Below are positions 36,381 to 48,307 of a stretch of DNA of 64,000 nucleotides, piece after piece. Positions within the stretch are counted from its first letter, which is position 1. Every line of letters begins with the position of its first letter. This stretch comes from Drechslerella dactyloides (lineage: Eukaryota > Ascomycota > Orbiliomycetes > Orbiliales > Orbiliaceae): NCBI GenBank assembly GCA_020064725.1, contig JAGTWJ010000013.1, positions 992,001 to 1,056,000 on the forward strand, written 5' to 3'. The notes under the pieces are model-generated. The model saw nothing but the letters and a program-made list of their open reading frames with translations, made no database searches and had not been told where the DNA came from. Made by a program: the position numbers and the translations under genes.

Positions 36381-38523
36381 ACGTATTCCACAAGCGAGCG
36401 GACCACACAAGCGAGTGGACCACCTCAATACCCTACCCTAGTAAAAATACTGGCTTTATGGTTATACTACTATTATACTGGGTTATATATATATTAGTTT
36501 GTTTGGTTATATATTTAAAATATCTGTTGGTATATTTAAATATTATGTCTAGGTTTATTATAATTATTATAGTAAATTATTTTTTTAGAGGTAGTCTTTA
36601 ATTAGGGGTTATTCTAATAGTTTAAATATTTTATTTATTTATTTTGTTTATTTATAGTATTATTATCTAAGATTTTATTAGTTTGGTGTATAGTAAATGT
36701 GTTTTTATGTTGTATATACTGTTTTTTTGTTTGTTGGTGTTTGTTTAATATTTTATTAGTAGAGTGTAGTGTTATATTTTTTATTTGTATAAGTACTAGC
36801 TGGTGTATTATTATCTGTGTTTTTTTAGTGAATTGATCCACAGTAGCTAGTAATAATATTGGAGAGCTATCTTGATATTAGGTAATCTAGTTTTTGATGA
36901 GTTCTGATTATAGACCAGTTTCTGAAGGATTTATTAGGGTTTTTGTTGTTTAGGTGGTTATTGTATTTGTGATATTAAGATATAAATTTATTAAAATAGA
37001 TACTAATAGTTATATATCTAGTTTTAAAAAAATTTTATTAAAATTATAAGGTATAATACTAGTTTTAGTAAAACTGCTAACGTATTCCACAAGCGAGCGG
37101 ACCACACAAGCGAGCGGACCACCCCATATAAACCAACACCCTACCAAAACACTTTTTATTGATAACTTAATCAATAATTAATTTAAAATTAGAATAAAAT
37201 TAATCTTGTTTATATAAACTATTACAAATCTAAAAATATTTTTTTAAATTTTTTTTATATTAAATTAAAGAAATATACAAGGGGGGTGGTCCGGTCGCTT
37301 GTCTGGTCCAGTCGCTTATTGTTGACGTTATATATATTCTTAGGTATTATTATAGTAGTAAATATTTTGTGGAATTTAGAGAGAAATTTTAGCTTATTGA
37401 TATGGTTGATATGTATATGTATTAAGTTTTTTATTTAGTAATTATATATTTATTTTAATAGCTTAAAGTATCTAATGTCTAATGGTTGAAGAAGATATAA
37501 AGAATATGGTGGTATATAGATTATAATAATTTTATATTTTTGATAATAAAGTTTGAAAGATGTTGAGTGGTGGTTGTTATGGCTATTTAGGACTAATAGC
37601 TAATAGTCTAAAATACAATACTATATTATAAAATGGTTAAAATACTTTAATTATTTTATAGTAATTTTATTTATTATTTAGTTGTTATTGGAAAATATAA
37701 TAATTTAATTATTTAGTAAATTAGTTTTTATATACTAACTAGCTAGATGGTGTTGACTAGTTAAGATAATAAATAATAATACTACCCAATTTTCTATATT
37801 TATTCTTTGAATAATTATTGCCTATTTGTGATTCTTAGGTTATACTAGTTTAATTTTATTATATATTTTAACTTTTATAACAATTGTAGTTGTAGAGATT
37901 ATACTTATTATAAAGTTTATTTTATTAAAATTATAAATATTATTATTTATAATACTATATTTTGTTTTTATTATTTATAAAAATTAAAACTATTTTTGAA
38001 TAAAATTTGGGTTTTTATATTTAGTTTGTTGATAATTGTATTTTCTAGATAGATATGTTTGGAGCTTTAGACAATATTTTATAAAGTTTGTTATTTAATT
38101 CTTACTGATGTGTTGTATGTTATTGTTAGTATGTGTTGATAATAATTGATTAACCATATTTTCTATATTATCTAATTTAGGATAAAAAGACTATATAGAT
38201 AGTTTAAATATATATTAAATAATAATGTCCTCTTCTAATTTTATAAGGTTTTGTGATTTAGAGGTATTGTCTGCTTTTAAAGTACAGTTGTTATACTGGT
38301 ATAATAAAATAGTATAAGAGATGTTGTAAAGTTTAATAATAGCTCAAATGTTTAATTTTTGATTTTTTTCCAGAGTTTTAATAACTAGAATAACTTGGGA
38401 TTTAGTTATAATAACAGCCATAATAATAATTATAGAAGTAATATAATACAAAAGAGGAGTGGTTGTACTGGTGTTGAGAGGTGGTCTGCTTGTTTGTGTG
38501 GTCTGCTTGTTTGTGGAATACGT
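36381..38523 (-). mobile_element. RIPped 1892-bp ACGT element, word GGACCA, carrying a nested MITE
   Basis: 2143 bp: 1892 plus a 249-bp MITE and one TA. Ends begin ACGTATTCCACAAGCGAGCG with GGACCA doublets. Transposase remnant on minus; one surviving stretch at 36841-36635 still reads MDQFTKKTQIIIHQLVLIQ, aligned with residues 477-496 of the intact transposase (VDQLSKGTQTIMHQLALIR). The uninterrupted insertion site is visible at about 60165-60175. Confidence 0.92.
37080..37328 (-). mobile_element. 249-bp ACGT MITE, copy 5, nested in a RIPped transposon
   Basis: TA flanks 37078-37079 and 37329-37330; same length and nearly the same sequence as the other MITE copies. Confidence 0.94.
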
Positions 38524-38887
38524 TATATTTTTTACTAATTATAATAATAATATTTTGTTTTATAAAACTAGGGAAAGATTTAAACCTAATTTAAAAATAG
38601 AAATTATTAAATAAAAACTTATTAATAAAAATATGAGTTATTATAATATATAAATTATAATAATTAAGTTTAATAATATACTTTACTATTTTTAAAAGAA
38701 TATTTATTAAAAAAAACTATATTATAATCTAAATAAATATAATTTTAATAAATATATTAAAAAACCTCAATAAAATTAAATTAAGGTTAGAAAATCTTTT
38801 TAAAAATTAAATAAAATATATAAACTAGAGTCTATAAATCTTAATATAATTTAATATTAAAAATCTAAAAAATCCAACATCTCTTTT

Positions 38888-38929
38888 TACTACTAATACA
38901 ATAAGATAGGATATATTAAAAAAGATTAT
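38888..38929 (+). pseudogene. gag zinc-knuckle remnant
   Basis: Spacing CX2CX4HX4C is preserved, with Cys codons now TAC/TAT and His now TAT (single RIP-type changes), reading Y-Y-stop-Y-NKIG-Y-IKKD-Y. The same box occurs at 60532-60573 with the last Cys still TGT. Confidence 0.6.
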
Positions 38930-41160
38930 TTTAAAAATAAAAAAAAAAGAATTTCCAAAAATACCCCTAATAAAAATAAAAATTTAGAATAATAAAATAA
39001 ATATTTATTTTAAAAAAATTTAAAATAATTATAAATAAAATTTAAAAATATATATATTCTAGAGTAAAACCCATCCAACACTAAAATATTATTTAAAAAA
39101 TTAATATAATAATTAAATAAAACTCTATCCCATTCAAAAATATTAAACCAAAAAAAATAAATTTAATTAATTATAAGATAATCTTATACTAAAATCTTAT
39201 TTAATATACTAAAAAAGTTTAAAGAAATATTTATAAAAAAAATATTAAATAAATAAAAAAATCTCTATAAAAATGATTTAAATATTATTTATTTTTATTA
39301 TATTTTTAATTTAATTTAAATAAAAATATAAAGAAATATTTCCCAAAAATCCCAAACTATATAATTTAGATTATTATATAAAATAAAAGTAATAAATAGA
39401 AATAATTAATAAAAATATAAATAAATTAATTATTTAAATAATATTCTTCTAATAATATATTTAAATTTATAAAATATAAATTTATATTAAATATAGATTT
39501 ATTATACCTGCTAGAAAATAAATTATCTATAAAATATTTTTTAACTAAATATCTATTAAAACTACTAATAATAATTTAGATATAATATAGTTAGATATTA
39601 ATATACTATAAATAAAATATAAAGTTATTTTAAATTATATTAAAAATTTATTTACTATTATATAACTATTATATATAAATAGTATTTTATTAATTAAAAA
39701 AAAATCTATTAACTATAAGTTAAAAATAATAAAAACTTATTGTAGTATAATTTTAATTATAAATAATATTTTTTTAATAATATAAAATATCTTTTATATA
39801 TAAAATAAAAATATTATCTTTATTAACAAAAAAATACTAACATCTAACTATATAAATATTTTAATCTATACAATAAATACTATAATAAATAAATTTATTA
39901 ATATTATTATTTTTTATATTTTAAGTATATTTGGGTATAATTATTTAGAGAAACTTTTAGTATATTTAAATATATCTATTATATTAAATATTTTTTTATA
40001 TAAAAAAACTATTATATATATATCTATAATAATACTAAGATTAGAAAATAAAAAAAAATCTTTTAAACTAAATAAATTAAAAAAAGAATCCTAAAAAAAA
40101 TTATTAAACTAATATACTAATATAAAAAAAACTAAATAATCTATAAAAAATCTAATAATTTTAATATTAATTTTGATAAAATAAAATATATAATAAATAA
40201 TAAACTAGATAATATAACTTATATATTATATATAATTTATATTAAAACTTTCTATATATATAAGATTTGGAAGAAATACTCAGAAGAATACTTTTATTAA
40301 AAATATAAAAATAAATTATTAAAAATAAAAATTAGTTATTTCTATAAAAATTATATATATTATTTTATTAATTATAAAAATAAACAATAATACAACTATA
40401 AATATTGCATAAAAAAAAATATATCTATTATCTAAAATATTTTTATAATTTTAATAGACTAAAGATAACCTAAAAATATACCTACTAATATAATAAAAAA
40501 AAAAGAAAATATTATTAGTATTAGAAATATTGTAGAAATAATTTTATAAATTAAAAAAATCAGAATAATTATATTAAATAACATTTTATAAAGATATAAT
40601 GATAGATAATTAATAGTTTAAATTATAAAATAAAAAATTAAGTATATTTTAAAATTAATAAAAATATATTAAAATAAAAAATCTAAATTTTTATAGAAAA
40701 TTTATTTTTATTTTATTTATATTTAAAAAAACTATAAAAATTTTAATTAATAGTAGAATAAAAGAAAGCTATATTTTTATTATAATAATATAAAAATATT
40801 AATTTAAAATATAATAAAAATCTAATATTTATTAAATAACTGTTTTTTTATACTAGATTTTAGAATAAGTTATTTAAAAAGTTATTATTAAATTATTTAT
40901 TAATAAATATTTAGAAAAATATATTATTAATATTTTAGATTTTCTAGAAGATATTTTGTTAGTCTTAAGATTTCTATAATTAATAAAATATAATTCTAGT
41001 ATTAATTAAAAAAAAGAAAAAATTACCTTTAATAATTGTAATTACTAAAAAATTATTAAAAAATAATTAAATAATAGAAATATTTATAAAAAAATATATT
41101 TATAACTTACTATATATCTATTTAATAAAAAAATCTAAAATAGATATAAATATAAACTAG

Positions 41161-41485
41161 ATATTTTACAAAAAATATCAATTTAAGTTAAAAATTTATA
41201 TATAATTTTAGAAATAATAAATATTTTTAAATAAATATTTAAAAAAAATAAGAAATACTTTTTAATCTATATTAAAAGAATAAATTTTATCTAAAATTGA
41301 TTTTTTTAAATATTTAATATTTTTATAAACAAAAATATAATTTAGATTTATATTAATTTATAAATATACTAATTAAGAAGTAGTAATACTTTAAAAATAT
41401 ATTAAAAAAAATCTTAGAACTAAATATATATAATTTTTTAATTTACTAATAAAATACTTTATTTTATTTGTAAAATATAAACCAA
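41161..41485 (+). repeat. 325-bp tandem duplication in pol of the plus chromovirus, unit 1
   Basis: The stretch from 41161 (ATATTTTACAAAAAATATC) is repeated from 41486 (ATATTTTATAAAAAGTATA). The second unit runs to 41748 and resumes after the inserted transposon at 43645. The minus-oriented chromovirus has the segment only once (around 28050-28270). Confidence 0.7.
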
Positions 41486-41750
41486 ATATTTTATAAAAAG
41501 TATAGATTTAAATTAAAAACCTATATATAATTTTAAAAATAATGAATATTTTTAAATAAATATCTAAGAAAATAAAGAATATTTTTTGATTTATATTAGA
41601 AAAATAGACTTTATTTAAAATTAATTTTTTTAAATATTTAATATTTTTATAAGTAAAAATATAACCTAAATTTATACTAATCTATCAATATATTAACTAA
41701 AAGATAATAGTATTTTAAAAATATATTAAAGAAAATCTTAAAACTAAATA

Positions 41751-43642
41751 ACGTCAATAATAAGCGAATGGATCAGACAAGTAAGCGGATCACCTCACCA
41801 CACCTATATACCCACTACTTCTCTTATATCTTATATCTTTATAACTACTGTAATGCCTACTTCTATAACTGAATCTAGAATTCTTCTAACTATTGAAATT
41901 ATAAAAAAAGACTAAGAATTAAATATTTAAGTTGCTGCTAAATATTATAATGTTTCTTATATCATCTTAGTCTGTTGATATAATGGCTGCTTTTTATGAT
42001 GTGATAGCATCTTTAAATTATAAAACCTTATAAAATTGGAAGAAGATACTATTATTTAATATATATTTGAGTTATATATATGGTTTTTTTATTTTAGACT
42101 AGGTAATGTGGAAGATATGGCTAACTAGCTGCTGCTAGTATATAGTGATAATAGTATATAATATGTTGATAAAAGATAGGTTAATAATTTTGTTAAATAC
42201 TATTTAGAATTATAAATATGTTTATTTAGGAAATATAACTATTAGTAAGTGAAATATGAAGATCTTATATTTATTAATAAATGGTTTTAGTTAATAAAGA
42301 TTATAAAGATTAAGTATGGTATTGTGGATAATGATATCTATAATTTTGATGAGATTGGTTTTGTAATAGGTATAATATCTATAATTATTATTATTATAGG
42401 TATTAAAATATGTGATAAAGTTAAGTTGGTATAGCTTAGGAATTATAAATAGATAATAATTATCTAGGGGATAGATATAGAAGGTTGGGTAGTGCTGCTA
42501 TTTATTGTTTTTGTTAGGTAATATTACTTAACTAGCTAATATATAGTGATAAAGTTATTAGTGGATTGGGTTATTATGTTTTTTGATAATGGTTAGATGA
42601 TGAATAAACTTGCTCTATAGTAATTAAAGTATTTTAATAAATTTATAGTGTGGTGCTATATTTTAGATTACTGGTTATTAATTTTAGATAGTTACAAAAA
42701 CTATTACTCTGTTGTTTTTAAGTTATATTGCTAAGAATATAAGATTGTTATAATCTATATACTGCTATATTTATTATATATTTTCTAACCATTAAATATT
42801 AGCTGCTTTAGGCTATTAAAATAGGTGTATAATTATAAAGTAAAAAGCTTAGTGTATATATATGTTAATTATATTTTTAAACTGGAGTTTCTCACTAGAT
42901 TCTACAAAATATTTATTACTATAATAATACTTAAAAATATATACAACAGTTTTATTGGAGTTAGTATTATATTTTATAATTTTAATAGAATTTTATTAAA
43001 GCTAAATATATAGTTACTAGCAGCTACTCCAACAAATTTACATTTAAATATTACAAATATAGTAGTTACCTAGATTATAAAAACACTATTAAATTTATTA
43101 AAGATTAGTTTATAAATAAGTCTAATTAAAAACTAAATTACCTAATACCAGAATAACTCTCCTACATTACTACTAACAACTGTAGACTAGCTATCTAAAG
43201 AAATATAAACTATAATATATTAATTAATACTTATATATACAGAAAACACAACACTACACTCTACTAATAAAATATTAAATAAATAATAATAAATAAAAAA
43301 ATAGTATATACAATATAAAAACATATTCACCATACACCAGACAAATAATATACTAAACTAAAATATTATAAATAAATAATATAAACAAATAAAACCAAAA
43401 AACTATCAGAATAATATATAGTTAAAAGAAGATTCTAAAAAAATATTATATTACAGTTAATATAATAAAGCTGGATATAATATTTAAATATATTAAAAAA
43501 CATCTTAAATATATAAATAAATTATTTAATATATATTTAGCCTAAAGTTATAGTATTATGATAGTAAAATCAATATTTTTATTAAGATGGGGTAGTGAGA
43601 TGATCTGCTCACTTGTCTGATCCGTTCGCTTATCATTGACGT
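41751..43642 (+). mobile_element. RIPped 1892-bp Fot1/pogo-like element, copy 3
   Basis: TA-flanked, 1892 bp, first family (word GGATCA). Transposase remnant on plus. In the left half (about 42000-42800) C has become T while G remains; in the right half (about 43000-43560) G has become A while C remains. A short open remnant at 42825-43013 (...LEFLTRFYKIF...) matches the intact LEFLTGFHKAF. Inserted in the second unit of the 325-bp tandem duplication; the first unit shows the empty site (ACTAAATATATATAATTTTT near 41420). Confidence 0.93.
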
Positions 43643-44016
43643 TATATATAATTTTTTAATTTATTAATAAAATATTTTATTTTATTTATAAAAAAAAAAA
43701 TTCTAAGAAATTATAAATTTGCATTAATTATTAAAGTTTTAATATAATAATTATTAAAAATAAAGGATTTTTATCTTTTATTGATAAATCTTTTAATAAA
43801 ATATTAGATATTATTATTTATATAAAATTTAACTTTATTAATATTTATGGTAATATTAAGATTAATTTTAAAGAAGAATAGAAAACTGCTTTTAGAATTA
43901 AATATAAGTTATTTAAATATTTAATTATATTTTTTAGATTAATTAATATATTTATAATGTTTTAAATATTTATAAATTATATTTTATAGAAATATATTAA
44001 TAATATATATATAGTA

Positions 44017-44028
44017 TATTTAGATAAT
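44017..44028 (+). pseudogene. reverse transcriptase active-site remnant (YLDN)
   Basis: Plus strand reads IVYLDNIFIYKK, the Ty3/gypsy YLDDILIYS box with one Asp codon changed to Asn (GAT to AAT). Confidence 0.78.
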
Positions 44029-44285
44029 ATTTTTATTTATAAGAAAATTTTTTTGAAATATTAAAAACATATTAATTAAATTTTTAAAACTTTAAATTAA
44101 TATAAACTTAAAATTAAATTAAAAAAATCTAAATTTAAAATAATTAAAGTTAAATTTCTAAAAGCTATTATTATTTTTTATAATATAAAAATAAATTTAA
44201 AAAAGATATAAGTTATATAAAACTAATTAATACTAAAAATACTTAAGAAAGTATAAATTTTTTTAAAATTATACAATTACTACTA

Positions 44286-46177
44286 ACGTCAATGATAAGC
44301 GAACGGATCAGACAAGCGAGCGGATCACCTCACCACCCCATCTCAACGAAAATACTGATTTCACCACCACAATACTATAGCTTTGGGCTAGATACATACT
44401 AAATAGCTTATTTACATGCTTAAGATGCCTCTTGACATGTTCGAATATTATGCCCAGCTCTACCGCATTGACTGCAGCGCAATACCCTTCCAGAGCCCCC
44501 TCCTGGCTGCATGTTGTCCTGACAGTTTTTTGGCTCTACCTGCTTATGCTGCCTACCTATGGTGTCTTGGTCCAGTATATCACCTGCCTGGTGTATGGTG
44601 AGCATGCCTCCATGCTGTATACGCTGTCTTTTTGCCCGCCGCCGTTTACTTAATGCTTCATTAGCAGAGCGCAGTGTTGTGTTCTCTGCACGTATAAGTG
44701 CCAATTGATGCATTATAGTCTGTGTCCCTTTAGACAGCTGGTCCACAGCTGCTAGCAGTAATGTAGGAGAGCTATTCTGGTACTGGGTAATCTGGTTTTT
44801 GATCAGGCCTGCTTGTAGGCTAGCCTCTGATGGGTTTAATGGTGTTTTTGTAGTCCAGGTAGCTGCCGCATTCGCAGTGCCTGGACGTGAATTCGCTGGA
44901 GTAGCTGCTGGCAACTGTATATCCAGCTTTGATAAAACTTTGTCAGGGTTATAAGGTACAATGCCAGCTCCAGCAAAGCTGCTGCGTATGTTTTTAGGTG
45001 TTATTGCAGCAGTAAACGCCTTGTGGAACCCGGTGAGAAACTCCAGCTTAGAGATATGGTTAACGTACGCGCGCACCAAGCTCTCCACCTCATGGCTATA
45101 CGCCTGCTTTAATGGCCCAAAGCAGCCAATATCCAGTGGCTGGAGGATATGCGATGAATGCGGCGGCATGCAGATTGTGACAATCTTATGCTCCTGGCAG
45201 TATAGCTCAAAGGCAACAGAGTGGTGGCTTTCGTGACCATCTAGGACTAATAGCCGGTAGTCCGAAATGCAGCGCCGCGCTGTAAACTTGTCGAAGTGCT
45301 TTAGCCACTGTAGAGCGAGCTCGTTCGTCGTCCAGCCGTTATCAGAAAGCGCAATAACCCAATCCGCTGGTAGCTTTGTCGCTGTATACCAGCTAGCTAA
45401 GTGGTGTTGCCCAGCGAGGACAATAAATGGCGGCACTGCCCAACCTTCTGCGCCTATCCCCTGGATAACTGTTGCCCACTCGCGATTCCCAGGCTGCGCC
45501 AGCTTAGCTTTATCGCGTGTTTCAGCACCTGTAACAACAGTAGTTGTAGATATTATGCCCATTGCGAAGCCAGTCTCGTCGAAGTTGTAGATGTCATTGT
45601 CCGCGATGCCGTACTTGGTCTTTACAGCCTCTATTAGCTGAAACCACTTGCTGATAAGTACAGGATCTTCGCATTTCGCTCGCTGGTAGTCGTACTTCCT
45701 GGACAGACGCGTCTGTAGCTCTGGGCGGCGTTTGACAAAGTTACCAGCCCATCTCTTACCGACGCGTCGCGTACTATCGTCGCTACGCGCCAGCAGCAGC
45801 TGGTTGGCCATATCTTCCACACTACCCAGCCTAGGATGAAAAGACCGCGCACATAGCTCAAGTATATATTGAACAATGGCATCCTCCTCCAATTTTGTAA
45901 GGTTTCGCGATTTAGGGATGCTGTCGCATCGTGAAGAGCGGCCATTATATCGGCAGACTAAGGTGGTATAAGGGACATCATAATGCTTAGCAGCAGCTCG
46001 AATACTTAATTCTTGGTCTTTTTTCATAGCTTCAATAGCTAGAAGAACTCTGGATTCGGTCGTAGAGGCAGGCATTGCGGTGGTTGTGGAGGTATAAGGT
46101 ATAGGAGGAGTGGTGGGCGCGTAGGTGTGGTGAGGTGATCCGCTCGCTTGTCTGATCCGTTCGCTTATCATTGACGT
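44286..46177 (-). mobile_element. intact 1892-bp Fot1/pogo-like transposon, copy B
   Basis: TA targets at 44284-44285 and 46178-46179. Same length, same terminal repeats and the same frames as copy A at 25733-27624; I found no difference on reading. Flanks are different parts of chromovirus DNA, so this is a separate insertion, not a larger duplication. Confidence 0.97.
44420..46171 (-). CDS. Fot1/pogo-type DDD transposase, up to 583 aa (copy B)
   Basis: Translation is identical to copy A: two HTH segments, Asp198/Asp311/Asp347 catalytic triad, basic segment and C-terminal CCHC knuckle. First ATG at 46171 lies in the terminal repeat; Met33 at 46075 is the likelier start. Being intact, either copy could mobilise the RIPped full-length relatives that kept their ends. 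Trans-mobilisation of the MITEs is possible only if the enzyme accepts the GGACCA word in place of GGATCA. Confidence 0.95.
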   Translation of the reverse strand: MISERIRQASGSPHHTYAPTTPPIPYTSTTTAMPASTTESRVLLAIEAMKKDQELSIRAAAKHYDVPYTTLVCRYNGRSSRCDSIPKSRNLTKLEEDAIVQYILELCARSFHPRLGSVEDMANQLLLARSDDSTRRVGKRWAGNFVKRRPELQTRLSRKYDYQRAKCEDPVLISKWFQLIEAVKTKYGIADNDIYNFDETGFAMGIISTTTVVTGAETRDKAKLAQPGNREWATVIQGIGAEGWAVPPFIVLAGQHHLASWYTATKLPADWVIALSDNGWTTNELALQWLKHFDKFTARRCISDYRLLVLDGHESHHSVAFELYCQEHKIVTICMPPHSSHILQPLDIGCFGPLKQAYSHEVESLVRAYVNHISKLEFLTGFHKAFTAAITPKNIRSSFAGAGIVPYNPDKVLSKLDIQLPAATPANSRPGTANAAATWTTKTPLNPSEASLQAGLIKNQITQYQNSSPTLLLAAVDQLSKGTQTIMHQLALIRAENTTLRSANEALSKRRRAKRQRIQHGGMLTIHQAGDILDQDTIGRQHKQVEPKNCQDNMQPGGGSGRVLRCSQCGRAGHNIRTCQEAS

Positions 46178-46561
46178 TAATAATTTATTTAAAAATATAG
46201 TTATTTAACAATTATTTTTTTAAAATTAACAAAGAAAAATATTTATTTTGAAATAATAAGAGAAAAAATTAAAATTTTTTAAATATTAAAAAAAATATTT
46301 ATCTTAGTATTTATTTTTAAATTTTATAATTTAGAATTATTAGTATAAATAGAAGTTAATACTTTTATAATAATTTTAAAAGTTTATTTATTATAAAAAT
46401 AATCTGATTAAAAATAATATCTAATTATTTATTTATTATATAAATTTAATATTATAAAAATAAGATATCTTATATATAATAAAGAATTTATAGCTATCTT
46501 ATATATTTATAAAAAATAAAAAATTTATTTATAAACTATAAAACTATTTAAAATATTTTTA

Positions 46562-46618
46562 GACTATAAAAACCTTATATACTTCTTAATAACAAAAGAA
46601 TTTAGTAGATATCAAATT
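46562..46618 (+). pseudogene. RNase H remnant of the chromovirus
   Basis: Reads DYKNLIYFLITKEFSRYQI before a stop; this is the SDHKNLEYF.TTKELSRRQ box of Ty3/gypsy RNase H with His to Tyr and other RIP-type changes. Confidence 0.78.
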
Positions 46619-47236
46619 TAATAATAAAAAATATTTAGTAAATATAATATAAAAATTATTTATTTTAAAGAAAAAAAAATATTAAAATTGATATAATTAG
46701 TAAATAATTAGATCTAATAAAAAATATTTTTATAAATAAAGAAGTAATTTTAGAATAATAAAAAAAATTTATCATCATTAATAAGAAATTTAATATTATT
46801 ATTTATAAAATAGAATTAGAAATAGTTATTTGATTTAAAGAAAGTTACTAAAAAAATATAATAATAAAAAGAATATTATAAAATTTTAAAAAAATTATTA
46901 TCTTTTTTTTTATAAAAAATAAATATATTTTCTTTAAAAAACTTTTCTATATTTTAGATAAGAAAATATAATTTGAAATTTTATAATTATATTATAATAT
47001 ATTTATATATAGATATTTAAAAATTAAAAGAATATAAGAATTTATTATATAATAATATTTTTAGTTTAAAATAAAATAATAAATTAAAAATTATATTAAA
47101 ATTTATAATTTATGTTTAAGGAATAAATTAGTAAGGTATGTACTATATGAATATTTATAAATAAATAAAATATTAATTAAATGTTATGGGATAACAGTAC
47201 AACACCTAAATATCCTATATAGACCAGATTCCTATA

Positions 47237-48307
47237 ACGTATTCCACAAGCGAGCGAACACCCCAAGTGAGCGAACACCCCAACACCCCACCAAAACCTT
47301 TTTATTAATATTCTAATTAATATCTCTTAAAAAATTATAAAAAAAATATCTTTCAACTAATATAAATTAAAATCAATTCATTATATTTTTTTACATTTTT
47401 TAAATATAAAAATAAATTAATAATAATTAATTTAAAATTTTTAAAAAACAGCATATAATCTTAAGTGTTTGCCAGTAAATATCTTTATTATATATAAATA
47501 AAAATCTTTAAAAATAAGAAATCTATTAAATAAATATATAATCTAGGCCTGTACAAAACCTCTATCTATTATATTAAAAATTAAGATTTATAGATTTTGC
47601 TAAAGTTAGCACAACACACTGACTACACACTAGCTATTTTTTATTATAATTATATATAAAAATATAATAAAAAAAATCCTAAAATTTTTTTTAAATTAAA
47701 GTAAATTAATATTTTATTTTATAATTTTTTTTAAATTTTTTTAATAAAAATTCAATTTTTTATAAAATCTTATTATAAAAATTAAAAATATTGATATTAA
47801 ATTATATAATATATAAAAAAAATTAAAAAAATAAAAATAAAAAAGTTTTAATATATTAAATTCAAATTTATTTTTTTAATTTTTTTAATTATATTTATGT
47901 ATAATTATTTTAAAAAAATAGTTAGTGTGTTGTGCCAACTTTAGCAGAGTTTCTAGAACTTAATTTTTATTATTATAAATAGTAGCTTTAAACAGGCCTA
48001 GATTATATCATTATTTATTAGATTTTTAATTTTTAAAGATTTTCGTTCGTAAATTATTTAGATATTTAGAGTCAAACAATAAAAAAATGTGTTGTTTTTA
48101 ACAATATTTAAAATAATTATTATTAATTTAATATTAATATTAAAAAATAAAAAAAAATACTAATTAGATTATTTTAAACTATTATTTAAAGAAGTAATTT
48201 TTCTATAATTTTATAATAAATATTTATTAATATATTAATAAAAAGGTTTTTGGTGGGCTGGGGGGGTGTTCGCTCGCTTGGGATGTTCGCTCGCTTGTGG
48301 AATACGT
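47237..48307. mobile_element. 1.07-kb palindromic ACGT element, copy 3
   Basis: TA-flanked; inverted relative to copy 2 at 19951 and close to it in sequence (word GAACACCCC). Inserted in an LTR: its left flank is LTR sequence in plus orientation (TGTTATGGGATAACAG at 47184), its right flank is LTR-like in minus orientation. Confidence 0.88.

Larger units (their letters stand above)
35145..47234 (+). mobile_element. RIPped Ty3/gypsy chromovirus, plus orientation, with nested insertions
   Basis: Pieces: 35145-36378 (right part of 5' LTR, leader, start of gag), 38526-41748 (gag with knuckle, protease, RT), 43645-44283 (RT), 46180-47234 (RNase H, start of integrase region, then the beginning of the 3' LTR, TGTTATGGGATAACAG at 47184). 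Pieces are separated by ACGT elements. Most of integrase and the chromodomain are missing compared with the minus copy, so the 3' part has been deleted or recombined. All frames are closed by RIP stops. Confidence 0.8.

Noticed and set aside
36635..36841. 68-codon minus-strand frame as a gene
   Set aside because: It is a surviving stretch of the RIPped transposase, aligning with residues 477-540 of the intact protein.
25733..46177. The two identical transposons as an assembly duplication
   Set aside because: Each has its own TA flanks and lies in a different part of a different chromovirus copy; an assembly repeat would drag flanking sequence along. Long reads would settle it.
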